Assembly: GCF_904063055.1 (NCBI RefSeq)
Contig: NZ_CAJFCN010000001.1
Coordinates: 434,001 to 498,000 of the forward strand
Direction of reading: 5' to 3'
Origin: Pseudomonas paracarnis
GTDB taxonomy: Bacteria > Pseudomonadota > Gammaproteobacteria > Pseudomonadales > Pseudomonadaceae
DNA length: 64,000 bases
Positions 1 to 7,849 of this stretch are shown here, piece by piece (within the stretch, counting starts at the first letter, position 1; each line of letters opens with the position of its first letter). The notes below the pieces were generated by a model that saw nothing but the letters and a program-made list of their open reading frames with translations, ran no database searches and was not told the origin of the DNA. Position numbers and translations under genes: made by a program.

Positions 1-1272
1 ACCTGCAAGGAAATCGCCGCCGCACCGGCGGCGTCATTAGGTTCGTATGTCATCTCTATGGCGGGCGCCGCGTCGGATGTGTTGGCGGTGCAACTGCTGT
101 TGAAAGAGTCGGGCGTACAACGGCCGATGCGCGTAGTGCCGTTGTTCGAGACCCTGGCCGACCTGGACAACGCCGGACCGGTGATGGAGCGTCTGCTGCA
201 ATTGCCGGGTTACCGCGCACGCTTGCAGGGCCCGCAGGAAGTGATGATTGGCTACTCGGACTCGGCCAAGGACGCGGGCACCACGGCCGCCGCCTGGGCG
301 CAGTACCGGGCGCAGGAACGTCTGGTGGATATCTGCCGCGAGCAACAGGTGGAGCTATTGTTGTTCCATGGTCGCGGCGGCACCGTTGGTCGTGGCGGTG
401 GCCCGGCACACGCGGCTATCCTGTCGCAGCCGCCGGGCTCGGTGGCGGGGCGTTTCCGTACCACTGAGCAGGGCGAGATGATTCGCTTCAAATTCGGTCT
501 GCCGGATATCGCTGAGCAGAACCTCAATCTCTACCTGGCGGCGGTACTGGAAGCGACCCTGTTACCGCCGCCCCCTCCCGAGCCTGCCTGGCGTCATCTG
601 ATGGACGAACTGGCGGCAGACGGTGTCAGCGCTTACCGGGCCGTGGTGCGGGAAAATCCGCAGTTCGTCGAGTACTTCCGCCAGTCCACGCCGGAGCAGG
701 AGTTGGGCCGTTTGCCCTTGGGCAGTCGCCCGGCCAAGCGCCGTGCGGGCGGGATAGAAAGCTTGCGCGCCATCCCATGGATCTTTGGCTGGACCCAGAC
801 GCGTCTGATGCTACCCGCCTGGCTCGGCTGGGAAGCGGCACTGAGCAAGGCGCTGGAGCGCGGTGAAGGTCAATTGCTGGGGCAGATGCGCGAGCAGTGG
901 CCATTCTTTCGCACGCGCATCGACATGCTGGAAATGGTGCTGGCCAAGGCCGATGCCGATATCGCCCGTCTTTATGATGAGCGTCTGGTGCAGCCGGACC
1001 TGCTGGCATTGGGTGCGCACTTACGCGACCTATTGTCGCAGGCGTGTGACGTGGTGCTTGGCCTGACCGGCCAGTCGCAGCTGCTGGCCCATAGCCCCGA
1101 CACCCTGGAGTTCATCCGCCTGCGCAACACCTACCTGGACCCCTTGCACCTGTTGCAGGCCGAGTTGTTGGCACGTTCCCGTCAGCAGGAGGCTGCGCAA
1201 GACAGCCCTCTGGAACAGGCGCTGCTGGTGTCCGTGGCCGGTATTGCGGCCGGTTTGCGCAACACCGGTTGA
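1..1272 (+). CDS. ppc: Phosphoenolpyruvate carboxylase, C-terminal part (5' end outside window)
   Basis: PEP carboxylase converts phosphoenolpyruvate and bicarbonate to oxaloacetate, refilling the TCA cycle in the cytoplasm. The frame is open from base 1 and codes for the last 423 residues, about half of a normal 880-residue enzyme. Visible family motifs are the GYSDSxKDxG loop (bases 250-279), the glycine-rich catalytic loop [14 protein letters not shown] (bases 364-405), and the C-terminal hydrophobic stretch ending in RNTG, close to the usual QNTG tail that binds aspartate. A strong terminator follows 40 bp after the stop. The truncation is only the window edge. Confidence 0.97.
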   Translation, partial: TCKEIAAAPAASLGSYVISMAGAASDVLAVQLLLKESGVQRPMRVVPLFETLADLDNAGPVMERLLQLPGYRARLQGPQEVMIGYSDSAKDAGTTAAAWAQYRAQERLVDICREQQVELLLFHGRGGTVGRGGGPAHAAILSQPPGSVAGRFRTTEQGEMIRFKFGLPDIAEQNLNLYLAAVLEATLLPPPPPEPAWRHLMDELAADGVSAYRAVVRENPQFVEYFRQSTPEQELGRLPLGSRPAKRRAGGIESLRAIPWIFGWTQTRLMLPAWLGWEAALSKALERGEGQLLGQMREQWPFFRTRIDMLEMVLAKADADIARLYDERLVQPDLLALGAHLRDLLSQACDVVLGLTGQSQLLAHSPDTLEFIRLRNTYLDPLHLLQAELLARSRQQEAAQDSPLEQALLVSVAGIAAGLRNTG

Positions 1273-1311
1273 GGTTTTTTGCGTGCACTCAATGGCTTGC
1301 GGATAAACCAC

Positions 1312-1343
1312 GACGACCGCCCGGAAACGGGCGGTCGTCTTTT
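1312..1343 (+). terminator. Intrinsic terminator of ppc
   Basis: A perfect 12-bp stem (1312-1323 with 1328-1339) is capped by a GAAA tetraloop and followed by TTTT. It is a textbook Rho-independent terminator between ppc and adk. The 209 bp from here to the adk start must hold the adk promoter, but I could not pick a convincing -35/-10 pair. Confidence 0.92.
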
Positions 1344-1477
1344 GAGCAGGCGGGTTGCGCTCAGGCACACCCTGGCGCTGACGCATGTGCGGCGCGGGTT
1401 TCTCCTACTTTTGGCGGCTTGTATGGTGAGGGCCCGCTGTGTATCTTGATCAGCCTTTGGCCGTTTGATCGGCCTAG

Positions 1478-2200
<723 letters not shown>

Positions 2201-2220
2201 TCCTGTGATCGGCGGCACAG

Positions 2221-2250
2221 ACAACGGCCCGCTTGCGGGCCGTTGTTGTT
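2221..2250 (+). terminator. Intrinsic terminator of adk
   Basis: An 11-bp stem (2221-2231 with 2236-2246) with a four-base loop CTTG is followed by a T-rich tail. A TATACT hexamer at 2251-2256 directly after the tail could be the -10 of tsaB, 35 bp ahead of its start. A matching -35 is not clear. Confidence 0.85.
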
Positions 2251-2290
2251 TATACTGGCGCACTTTTTTCCGACTTGGACACCCACACCG

Positions 2291-2977
2291 ATGAGCACCC
2301 TGCTGGCCCTGGACACCGCGACTGAAGCTTGCTCCGTTGCCTTGCTGCACGATGGCAAGGTCACGAGCCACTACGAGGTGATCCCGCGCCTGCACGCGCA
2401 GAAATTGTTGCCGATGATCAAGCAACTGCTTGAAGACGCCGGTACCACCCTGGCTGCCGTGGATGCCATCGCGTTCGGCCGTGGCCCCGGTGCATTCACT
2501 GGCGTGCGCATTGCCATTGGCGTGGTGCAGGGCCTGGCCTTTGCGCTGGAGCGCCCGGTGCTGCCGGTGTCCAACCTGGCGGTACTGGCCCAGCGCGCGT
2601 TGCGTGAGCACGGGGCGTCGCACGTGGCAGCGGCAATTGATGCGCGCATGGATGAAGTTTACTGGGGTTGCTACCGTGAGACCGCAGGCGAAATGCGCCT
2701 GGTCGGCACGGAAGCGGTGCTGGCCCCCGAAGCGGCGCAACTGCCCGCTGACGCCAGCGGCGATTGGTTCGGTGCCGGTACGGGCTGGGGTTATGGCGAA
2801 CGCATCAAGGTGACCTGCGCCGAACAGGACGCGGCGATGTTGCCCCACGCCGAAGACCTGCTGGCGTTGGCACGTTTCGCATTCGAGCGCGGCGAGGCGA
2901 TTGCGGCGGACCAGGCAGCACCGGTGTACCTGCGCGATAAAGTCGCGCAGACCAAGGCCGAACGCGGGATTATTTGA
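2291..2977 (+). CDS. tsaB: tRNA threonylcarbamoyladenosine biosynthesis protein TsaB
   Basis: TsaB (YeaZ) is the non-catalytic ASKHA-fold partner of TsaD. With TsaE and TsaC it makes t6A37 on ANN-decoding tRNAs. The 228-residue product begins MSTLLALDTATEACSVAL, the family N-terminus, and carries the GRGPGAFTGVRIAIGVVQGLA region that forms part of the TsaD interface. An upstream in-frame start at 2243 would add 16 residues encoded by the adk terminator and promoter region, so the ATG at 2291 is chosen. It lies between adk and the 3138/3440 gene pair, the same place as in P. aeruginosa as I recall it. Confidence 0.95.
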   Translation: MSTLLALDTATEACSVALLHDGKVTSHYEVIPRLHAQKLLPMIKQLLEDAGTTLAAVDAIAFGRGPGAFTGVRIAIGVVQGLAFALERPVLPVSNLAVLAQRALREHGASHVAAAIDARMDEVYWGCYRETAGEMRLVGTEAVLAPEAAQLPADASGDWFGAGTGWGYGERIKVTCAEQDAAMLPHAEDLLALARFAFERGEAIAADQAAPVYLRDKVAQTKAERGII

Positions 2978-3137
2978 CGCCAAAAATGTGGGCGTTACGC
3001 GGCAAATTTCGCCAATCGTCAGAATTTGCCTGGGTTTTTAAACCTTTTACAAATTATGTGTTCTAGTTATCACCAGAGCATTTGCGCGCCATGGAAAGTG
3101 CCGCTAAATTGCCATCATTGATACCGAGTCTGCATGT

Positions 3138-3440
3138 ATGCGTATAGACGGTTTTTCCTCACAGTCGTACCCCCTCAAGCGTAAGCCGCGCAAGGCGAGC
3201 GTGACGGTAGACGAGTCCGTCGAGGATTCACCGGACTTCATCGAAGTACACACCGATACGCCTTCCAAAGCTCAAGGCGCCTCGAGCGCACGTATCAGCG
3301 GCGTTCCTGCCCGTCAGCAAGACATGGTCTTTCCCCGTTCCATGAGCAAAAGCGTTGCCACCGCCCTGGCCAGCTACCTGACCACTGCCGGCTTTGTCGA
3401 ATGGGATATGGAAGTGCTGGGTCTCGATATCCATATCTGA
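3138..3440 (+). CDS. Small conserved protein of unknown function, coupled to DUF72 gene
   Basis: The gene codes for 100 residues and I cannot assign a domain. The N-terminal two thirds is polar and probably disordered (Lys/Arg-rich near residues 14-20, then Asp/Glu/Ser-rich). The C-terminal third is more ordered, with an amphipathic stretch SMSKSVATALASYL followed by a short acidic and hydrophobic end. No signal peptide or membrane segment is seen. The stop TGA overlaps the ATG of the DUF72 gene by 1 bp, which suggests translational coupling and makes it likely to be a real gene. The ribosome binding site is weak. An ATG at 3134 is in another frame. Confidence 0.7.
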   Translation: MRIDGFSSQSYPLKRKPRKASVTVDESVEDSPDFIEVHTDTPSKAQGASSARISGVPARQQDMVFPRSMSKSVATALASYLTTAGFVEWDMEVLGLDIHI

Positions 3441-4300
3441 TGCGTTTGCCTTATTACATCGGCTGCCCGTCCTGGAGTGAAAACGCCTGGCGCGAGTACC
3501 TGTATCCCGTTGAGGCACGTTCCAGCGATTACCTCGGGCTCTATTCCCAGGTCTTCAACGCCGTTGAGGGCAATACCACTTTTTACGCTCGCCCCTCGGC
3601 CGCCACTGTGCAGCGCTGGGCCGAAATCATGCCTGATGATTTTCGCTTCACCGCCAAATTCCCCGGCGATATCAGCCATGCTGGCGATTTGCGTGAACAG
3701 TTGCCGGCGGCAGAAAGTTTTGTCGGCTTGATGAGCCCGTTGGGTGAGCGCGTTTCACCGCTGTGGCTGCAGCTCTCGAAGAGCTTTACGCCGCCACGCC
3801 TGGCGGAGCTGGCTGGATTTCTCGATGGCATTGATCGGCCGCTGGCCGTGGAGGTGCGTCATGAACAGTTCTTTGCCAAGGGTGATGCTGAGCGCATGCT
3901 CAACCGCCTGTTGCGCGATCGCGGTGTCGAGCGCATCTGCCTCGATCCCCGTGCACTGTTCAGTTGTACTTCTACCTCGGAAGCGGTGCTGCATGCCCAG
4001 TCAAAAAAGCCCCGGGTGCCACCGCGCCCGGCGGCCCTGACGCAGTTTCCCCAGGTGCGCTTCATCGGGCATCCGGACCTTGAGGCCAATGACCCGTTCC
4101 TGATTCCCTGGGTGGAAAAGATTGCCACTTGGATCGAAGAGGGCCGCACGCCCTATATGTTCCTGCACACGTCGGACAACCGTCTCGCGGCACAGCTGGC
4201 GCTGCGCTTCCACGCCAAGCTGATGGTGCGCCTGCCAGGGCTACCGCCGCTGCCTGCCTTGCATCGAGAACCCGTGGCGGAGCAGCTCGGACTACTTTGA
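3440..4300 (+). CDS. DUF72 (YecE-like) domain protein
   Basis: The 286-residue product starts MRLPYYIGCPSWSENAWR and contains NTTFYARPS and RFTAKFP, the conserved pieces of the DUF72/YecE family. That family has a TIM-barrel fold and no established reaction. Predicted cytoplasmic; no signal peptide. The ATG overlaps the stop of the upstream small gene (TGATG), and the next gene starts 10 bp after its stop, so the three genes 3138-5009 look like one transcription unit. An upstream start in the same frame (3401) would overlap the small gene by 39 bp and lacks family similarity. Confidence 0.9.
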   Translation: MRLPYYIGCPSWSENAWREYLYPVEARSSDYLGLYSQVFNAVEGNTTFYARPSAATVQRWAEIMPDDFRFTAKFPGDISHAGDLREQLPAAESFVGLMSPLGERVSPLWLQLSKSFTPPRLAELAGFLDGIDRPLAVEVRHEQFFAKGDAERMLNRLLRDRGVERICLDPRALFSCTSTSEAVLHAQSKKPRVPPRPAALTQFPQVRFIGHPDLEANDPFLIPWVEKIATWIEEGRTPYMFLHTSDNRLAAQLALRFHAKLMVRLPGLPPLPALHREPVAEQLGLL

Positions 4301-4310
4301 GGGTTGAGCC

Positions 4311-5009
4311 GTGGGTGTGGTCAAGACATTGAGTGTGTTGCTGTTGTTGGTGGGGGCATTTGCGTTGGCTGTCTGGCGCGGTTGGGTGCCGATGCCGCCT
4401 GAATGGAACCCCTGGGCGCCCTTGGATGTGCGAGCGAGCCCCAACCTGTTGACGCGCTACAAGCTCAGTCGTTTGCAGGATGATCCAGCGCTGTGTGACC
4501 AGGTGTTGAACACCTCTGGTCTGCGCGTGAGCCGCCAGGCTGATACACCGACTGATGCAGCGTGCCCCTTGCGCAGTGTCCTGCGCGTGCAGGGCGCTGA
4601 CGTGGCCTTGAGCAGCAGCTTTCTTGCCAGTTGCCCGCTGGCGGTGGCGTTCGCCTTGTTCGAGCGACATAGCCTGCAACCGGCGGCCCAGGCCGTGTTT
4701 GGCCAAGCGGTGAGCCGCGTCGAGCATTTGGGCAGTTTTGCCTGCCGTAATATCTACAACCGTGCCGACGGTCGACTCAGCCAGCATGCGTCGGCCAATG
4801 CCCTGGATATCGCCGGTTTTCGCCTGGCGGATGGGCGCAGCATCAGCGTGCTCAAGGATTGGCCGGGCCAGGGCGACAGTGCGCGTTTCCTGCGCTTGGT
4901 ACGCGATGGCGCCTGTGATGATTTCAACGTGGTGTTGAGCCCGGACTACAACGCCGCCCATCGCAACCATTTCCATCTGGACATGGGGCGTTGGTGGGTG
5001 TGTCGCTAA
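4311..5009 (+). CDS. Extensin-like C-terminal domain protein with LAS zinc-peptidase motifs
   Basis: The 232-residue product starts at GTG and has one N-terminal membrane segment (about residues 5-22), then a periplasmic part with six cysteines (62, 85, 108, 145, 202, 231) that could form disulfides. It matches the extensin-like C-terminal family. The sequence shows His159-x6-Asp166 and His220-x-His222. That spacing is the metal-binding signature of the LAS superfamily (D-Ala-D-Ala and L-Ala-D-Glu peptidases), so I infer a zinc-dependent murein peptidase or a relative. The substrate is unknown. It converges on the next gene, with only 3 bp between the two stop codons. Confidence 0.85.
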   Translation: MGVVKTLSVLLLLVGAFALAVWRGWVPMPPEWNPWAPLDVRASPNLLTRYKLSRLQDDPALCDQVLNTSGLRVSRQADTPTDAACPLRSVLRVQGADVALSSSFLASCPLAVAFALFERHSLQPAAQAVFGQAVSRVEHLGSFACRNIYNRADGRLSQHASANALDIAGFRLADGRSISVLKDWPGQGDSARFLRLVRDGACDDFNVVLSPDYNAAHRNHFHLDMGRWWVCR

Positions 5010-5012
5010 GGT

Positions 5013-5633
5013 TCAGGCGGCCAGGCGCAGGTTGTGGGTCACCAGCGGGCGCGCCCAGTAGTAATCGAAATCCAGGGCCTTTTGCTGCGCCAGCAGTTCT
5101 TCTTCGGGGTACGGCGTGGCGGCCGGTGGCAGCAGGTCCAGCTCGAATTCGGCAATCGGCAGGTGCAGTGGGCGTGGTTGTGGCGCCGGGCCCGGCGCGG
5201 GTAGCGGTTGGCCGGCGTTCAGCACAATGGGGCGCACCCACTCGCTCTCAAACGCTTGTTGGCGTTGCTGGACGATGACTTCTTCTTCCGGGAACGGCGT
5301 CGCGGCCGGTGGCAGCAGCTCGGTTTCGAACTCGGCAATTGGCAGGAAGAGCGGTTCCGGCGGGGCGATCTCGGTGTCTTTCACATCGCACTCACGCTGG
5401 GTGAGGATCTGCGCCAGCAGGTCGGCGCCTTCGCGGGGTTCAACCGCCGGGTCTGCCGGGGCAGGCGTCTTGGCGGCGAGCGCGTCCGACGTTTCACCGA
5501 GCTGCTCGGCCAACGCACGGGCGAAGAAGTCCTGCCACACATGACTCACCCCGGCCAGCGCTTGGGTATTGCGCAGGCCGTAATGGTTGTGGGTCGGCAG
5601 TACACCGATGGAAAGGGGAAGAATGTCTGACAT
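5013..5633 (-). CDS. Conserved protein of unknown function with a duplicated 48-residue module
   Basis: The 206-residue product has no signal peptide or membrane segment. Its second half contains two copies of a module at residues 93-140 and 154-201 (61-residue offset) sharing LPIAEFE, LLPPAATP(F/Y)PEEE and a WxRP element near the end of each copy. A Pro-rich linker separates them. The N-terminal third is different (THNHYGLRNTQALAGVSHVW). The open frame extends far upstream, but the start MSDILPL at 5633 is preferred because the longer version runs antisense to rsmJ. It diverges from rsmJ across a 96-bp region. I do not recognise the family. Confidence 0.8.
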   Translation of the reverse strand: MSDILPLSIGVLPTHNHYGLRNTQALAGVSHVWQDFFARALAEQLGETSDALAAKTPAPADPAVEPREGADLLAQILTQRECDVKDTEIAPPEPLFLPIAEFETELLPPAATPFPEEEVIVQQRQQAFESEWVRPIVLNAGQPLPAPGPAPQPRPLHLPIAEFELDLLPPAATPYPEEELLAQQKALDFDYYWARPLVTHNLRLAA

Positions 5634-5729
5634 TTTTCTCGGTCGACGCTCAGCTCTGGCAAAATACCTGACTGTGATTTTTATCGGCCGTTGTTTGCCG
5701 ATCCTTAATATTTTTGAGCGTGGCGATTG

Positions 5730-6512
5730 ATGAACGAACAACCAGCGGCCAGCCGCATCCAGGTCCAAGCCTTGGCTGACAGCTTCCAGGCCCGCGCTGA
5801 ACAGTGGGCTTCGCTGCTGGGGTTGCCTCTGCAGGTGGCCGATGCGGATTTTTCCCTGCAAGTGGGGGAGCACGGCTTGCAGTTGCAACAGCTTGGGCCT
5901 GATGCGCCAGGGCCGGTGCGGGTCGACTTTGTCGAAGGCGGCGCGGCGCATCGGCGGTTGTATGGTGGCGGCAGCGGGCAGATGATCGCCAAGGCGGTGG
6001 GCATCGCCCAGGGCGTGCGCCCGCGGGTGCTGGATGCCACGGCTGGCTTGGGCAAGGACGCGTTCGTGCTGGCCAGCCTCGGGTGTGAGATGAGCCTGAT
6101 CGAGCGCCAGCCGCTGATCGGCGCCTTGCTCGAAGATGGTCTGGCCCGCGCTGCCGAGGATTTTGACGTGGCGCCGATTGTGGCGCGCATGAAGCTGCTC
6201 AAGGGCAACTCCATCGACGTGATGCTCAACTGGCAGGGCGAGCCGCCTCAGGTGATCTACCTGGACCCGATGTTTCCGCACCGTGAGAAAACCGCCCTGG
6301 TGAAGAAGGAAATGCGCCTGTTCCGCCCATTGGTGGGCGATGACCCGGATGCCCCGGCGTTGCTCGCGGCGGCTCTGGCCCTGGCCAGCCATCGTGTGGT
6401 GGTCAAGCGTCCGCGCAAGGCACCCTGCATTGAGGGGCCGAAGCCGAGCCATGCGCTGGATGGCAAGTCCAGCCGCTACGACATTTATCCCAAGAAAGCG
6501 CTCAAGCCGTAA
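5730..6512 (+). CDS. rsmJ: 16S rRNA (guanine1516-N2)-methyltransferase
   Basis: RsmJ (YhiQ) methylates N2 of G1516 in 16S rRNA with S-adenosylmethionine. The 260-residue product has the class I motif [18 protein letters not shown] and the catalytic-type motif YLDPMFPHR, followed by KRPRKAP near the end, all typical of RsmJ. The ATG at 5730 is used; a TTG one codon upstream is less likely. Its length fits the family. It is followed by 587 bp without a gene. Confidence 0.95.
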   Translation: MNEQPAASRIQVQALADSFQARAEQWASLLGLPLQVADADFSLQVGEHGLQLQQLGPDAPGPVRVDFVEGGAAHRRLYGGGSGQMIAKAVGIAQGVRPRVLDATAGLGKDAFVLASLGCEMSLIERQPLIGALLEDGLARAAEDFDVAPIVARMKLLKGNSIDVMLNWQGEPPQVIYLDPMFPHREKTALVKKEMRLFRPLVGDDPDAPALLAAALALASHRVVVKRPRKAPCIEGPKPSHALDGKSSRYDIYPKKALKP

Positions 6513-6558
6513 GCTGCAAACAGCAGCACTTATCTCCCAGGTGCGGCGAGATCCAACT

Positions 6559-6727
6559 GTGGGAGCTGGCTTGCCTGCGAAGACGGCCTGACAGCCGATG
6601 CCTATCTCTCTGGCGCGCCGCAATCCAAATGTGGGAGCTGGCTTGCCTGCGATGACGGCCTGAAAGCCGACACCTGTCTACCTGACGCCCCGCTATCCAA
6701 ACTGTGGGAGCGGGCTTGCTCGCGAAG
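6559..6727. repeat. Three direct REP copies with a 72-73 bp period
   Basis: Copies of the REP core start at 6559, 6631 and 6704, all in the same orientation. The first two are GTGGGAGCTGGCTTGCCTGC. The third has diverged to GTGGGAGCGGGCTTGCTCGC. The 50-bp spacers are related too (GACGGCCTGA-AGCCGA), so the repeated unit is the whole 72 bp. Elsewhere in the window REPs occur as inverted pairs. Confidence 0.9.
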
Positions 6728-6904
6728 GCTGCCTGGCAGTCAACACAGTTGGATTGTGTACATATCCATTCCTGCGGTAACGGCCACCTAGGGTTCCGCT
6801 CTGACAGCGGCTCACTTTTGAAAAGCGCAAAAGTAAGCAAAACGCTCTTGCCCCACCACTCGGCACCTCGCCTGGGCTCGGTGTGCCCATAATCCGCCAG
6901 TGAG

Positions 6905-6978
6905 TTGGGGGGCCGCCGCCACGCGCCATCCATGGCGCGGGGCGGCTAAACCGGCATCCCTGCCGGTTTACCCCCCAA
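6905..6978. repeat. Three-way-junction fold inside dispersed intergenic element
   Basis: A closing stem TTGGGGGG/CCCCCCAA (6905-6912 with 6971-6978) encloses two adjacent hairpins. The first pairs 6915-6920 with 6941-6946 and, past one A-G mismatch, 6922-6929 with 6932-6939. The second pairs 6947-6956 with 6961-6970 in a perfect 10-bp stem with loop TCCC. Outside the loops and the mismatch only two bases (6913-6914) are unpaired. It is symmetric enough to form in DNA or in RNA of either strand. Confidence 0.8.
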
Positions 6979-7099
6979 ATCCCTGTCGAATTCCGGCCAG
7001 CGTGGTTTGACGGGGCGCTTAAGATCAAAATCAAAAGCAGATCAAGAGCAGATCAAGAGCGACTCGCTTCGCATCGTGGTTACCGTCGGTTGCTACCGC

Positions 7100-7756
7100 C
7101 TATGCGGTGCTGTCGAGCCCCGTGCTGCGATAGGCCCGCATAAACAACTGCACCACGTCCTGCACATGCTCTTCGGCCTCTTGCGCGCTCAATTGTCCGC
7201 CGCAGCCATACAACAAGCGAAAGTTCGCCGTGCCCTTGAGCAGGCAAAAGAAGTGTTCCGCGGCCTTGAACGGTGTGTCGATGCTCAAGGCACCGCTCTG
7301 GTGAATCTTGCCGAGCAAGCGCTCCATGCCTTGCAGCATGCGCATGGGGCCGGCGTTGAAGAAGATCTGGGAGAGTTTCACGTCCTGATTGCCGGTGGTC
7401 ATCATCAGGCGATGCAGGTTTACCGACTCCTCGCTGTTGATCAGCCGATGAAAGCCGCGTGCGATGTTGAGCAACACCGTCTCGACGGGCATGCCTTCGG
7501 GAAGCTCGAAGTACATCACCGGCAATTGCTCTTCACATTTGGCCACTACCGCCGCGGTGAACAGCGTCTCCTTGTCGGTGAAGTGGCTGTAGACCGTGAG
7601 TTTCGATACGCCGGCCGCCAGGGCGACGGCGTCCATGCTGGTGTTTGCATAGCCCTTGTCCAGGAACAGCGATTTTGCCGATTCGAGGATTGCCTGGCGT
7701 TTTGCCATGTCCTTGGGGCGCCCGGGGCTTGCGGTGTTCAGAGGATTGTCGGACAT
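7100..7756 (-). CDS. mexL: TetR-family repressor, MexL-like
   Basis: The 218-residue product has a TetR DNA-binding domain (about residues 20-65: RQAILESAKSLFLDKGYANTSMDAVALAAGVSKLTVYSHF) and a C-terminal ligand-binding part. The start MSDNPLN at 7756 is chosen; the longer frame upstream runs antisense to mexJ. It diverges from an RND adaptor/permease pair across 93 bp that contain inverted repeats around a TATAAT box. In P. aeruginosa, MexL sits between the rsmJ region and mexJK and represses that pump and itself. The name here rests on that context and not on residue-level proof. Confidence 0.82.
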   Translation of the reverse strand: MSDNPLNTASPGRPKDMAKRQAILESAKSLFLDKGYANTSMDAVALAAGVSKLTVYSHFTDKETLFTAAVVAKCEEQLPVMYFELPEGMPVETVLLNIARGFHRLINSEESVNLHRLMMTTGNQDVKLSQIFFNAGPMRMLQGMERLLGKIHQSGALSIDTPFKAAEHFFCLLKGTANFRLLYGCGGQLSAQEAEEHVQDVVQLFMRAYRSTGLDSTA

Positions 7757-7767
7757 TTTCACCTTTA

Positions 7768-7815
7768 ATACTGGACTGGTGAGTTTGGTATTAATAACAT
7801 ACCGGCCAGTATAAT
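7768..7815. promoter_or_regulatory. Probable mexL-mexJ operator overlapping the mexJ -10 box
   Basis: ATACTGGACTGGT (7768-7780) is inverted relative to ACCGGCCAGTAT (7801-7812). The second site lies in a near-palindrome ATACCGGCCAGTAT (7799-7812, two mismatched pairs out of seven), and GGTAT (7787-7791) pairs with ATACC (7799-7803). A consensus TATAAT at 7810-7815 overlaps this site, so a bound repressor would block RNA polymerase. It lies 34 bp upstream of the mexJ start. Confidence 0.7.
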
Positions 7816-7849
7816 TATTCCAAGCTCTATTTGCGAAAGGTCCTTCAGC

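Larger units (their letters stand above)
6513..7099. other. Gene-free stretch with REP array and dispersed element
   Basis: This is the longest stretch of the window without a gene. It holds three direct REP copies (6559-6727), then a separate element (about 6775-7080) that includes a foldable core at 6905-6978. The tail, about 7022-7060, carries short direct repeats of GCAGATCAAGA. Reading frames on the minus strand here (6502-6933, 6693-7034) have no ribosome binding site and look like translations of a repeat. Confidence 0.75.

Noticed and set aside
6502..7034. Minus-strand frames of 143 and 113 residues in the gene-free stretch
   Set aside because: They translate REP copies and the dispersed element, have no ribosome binding site and resemble spurious repeat-derived proteins.
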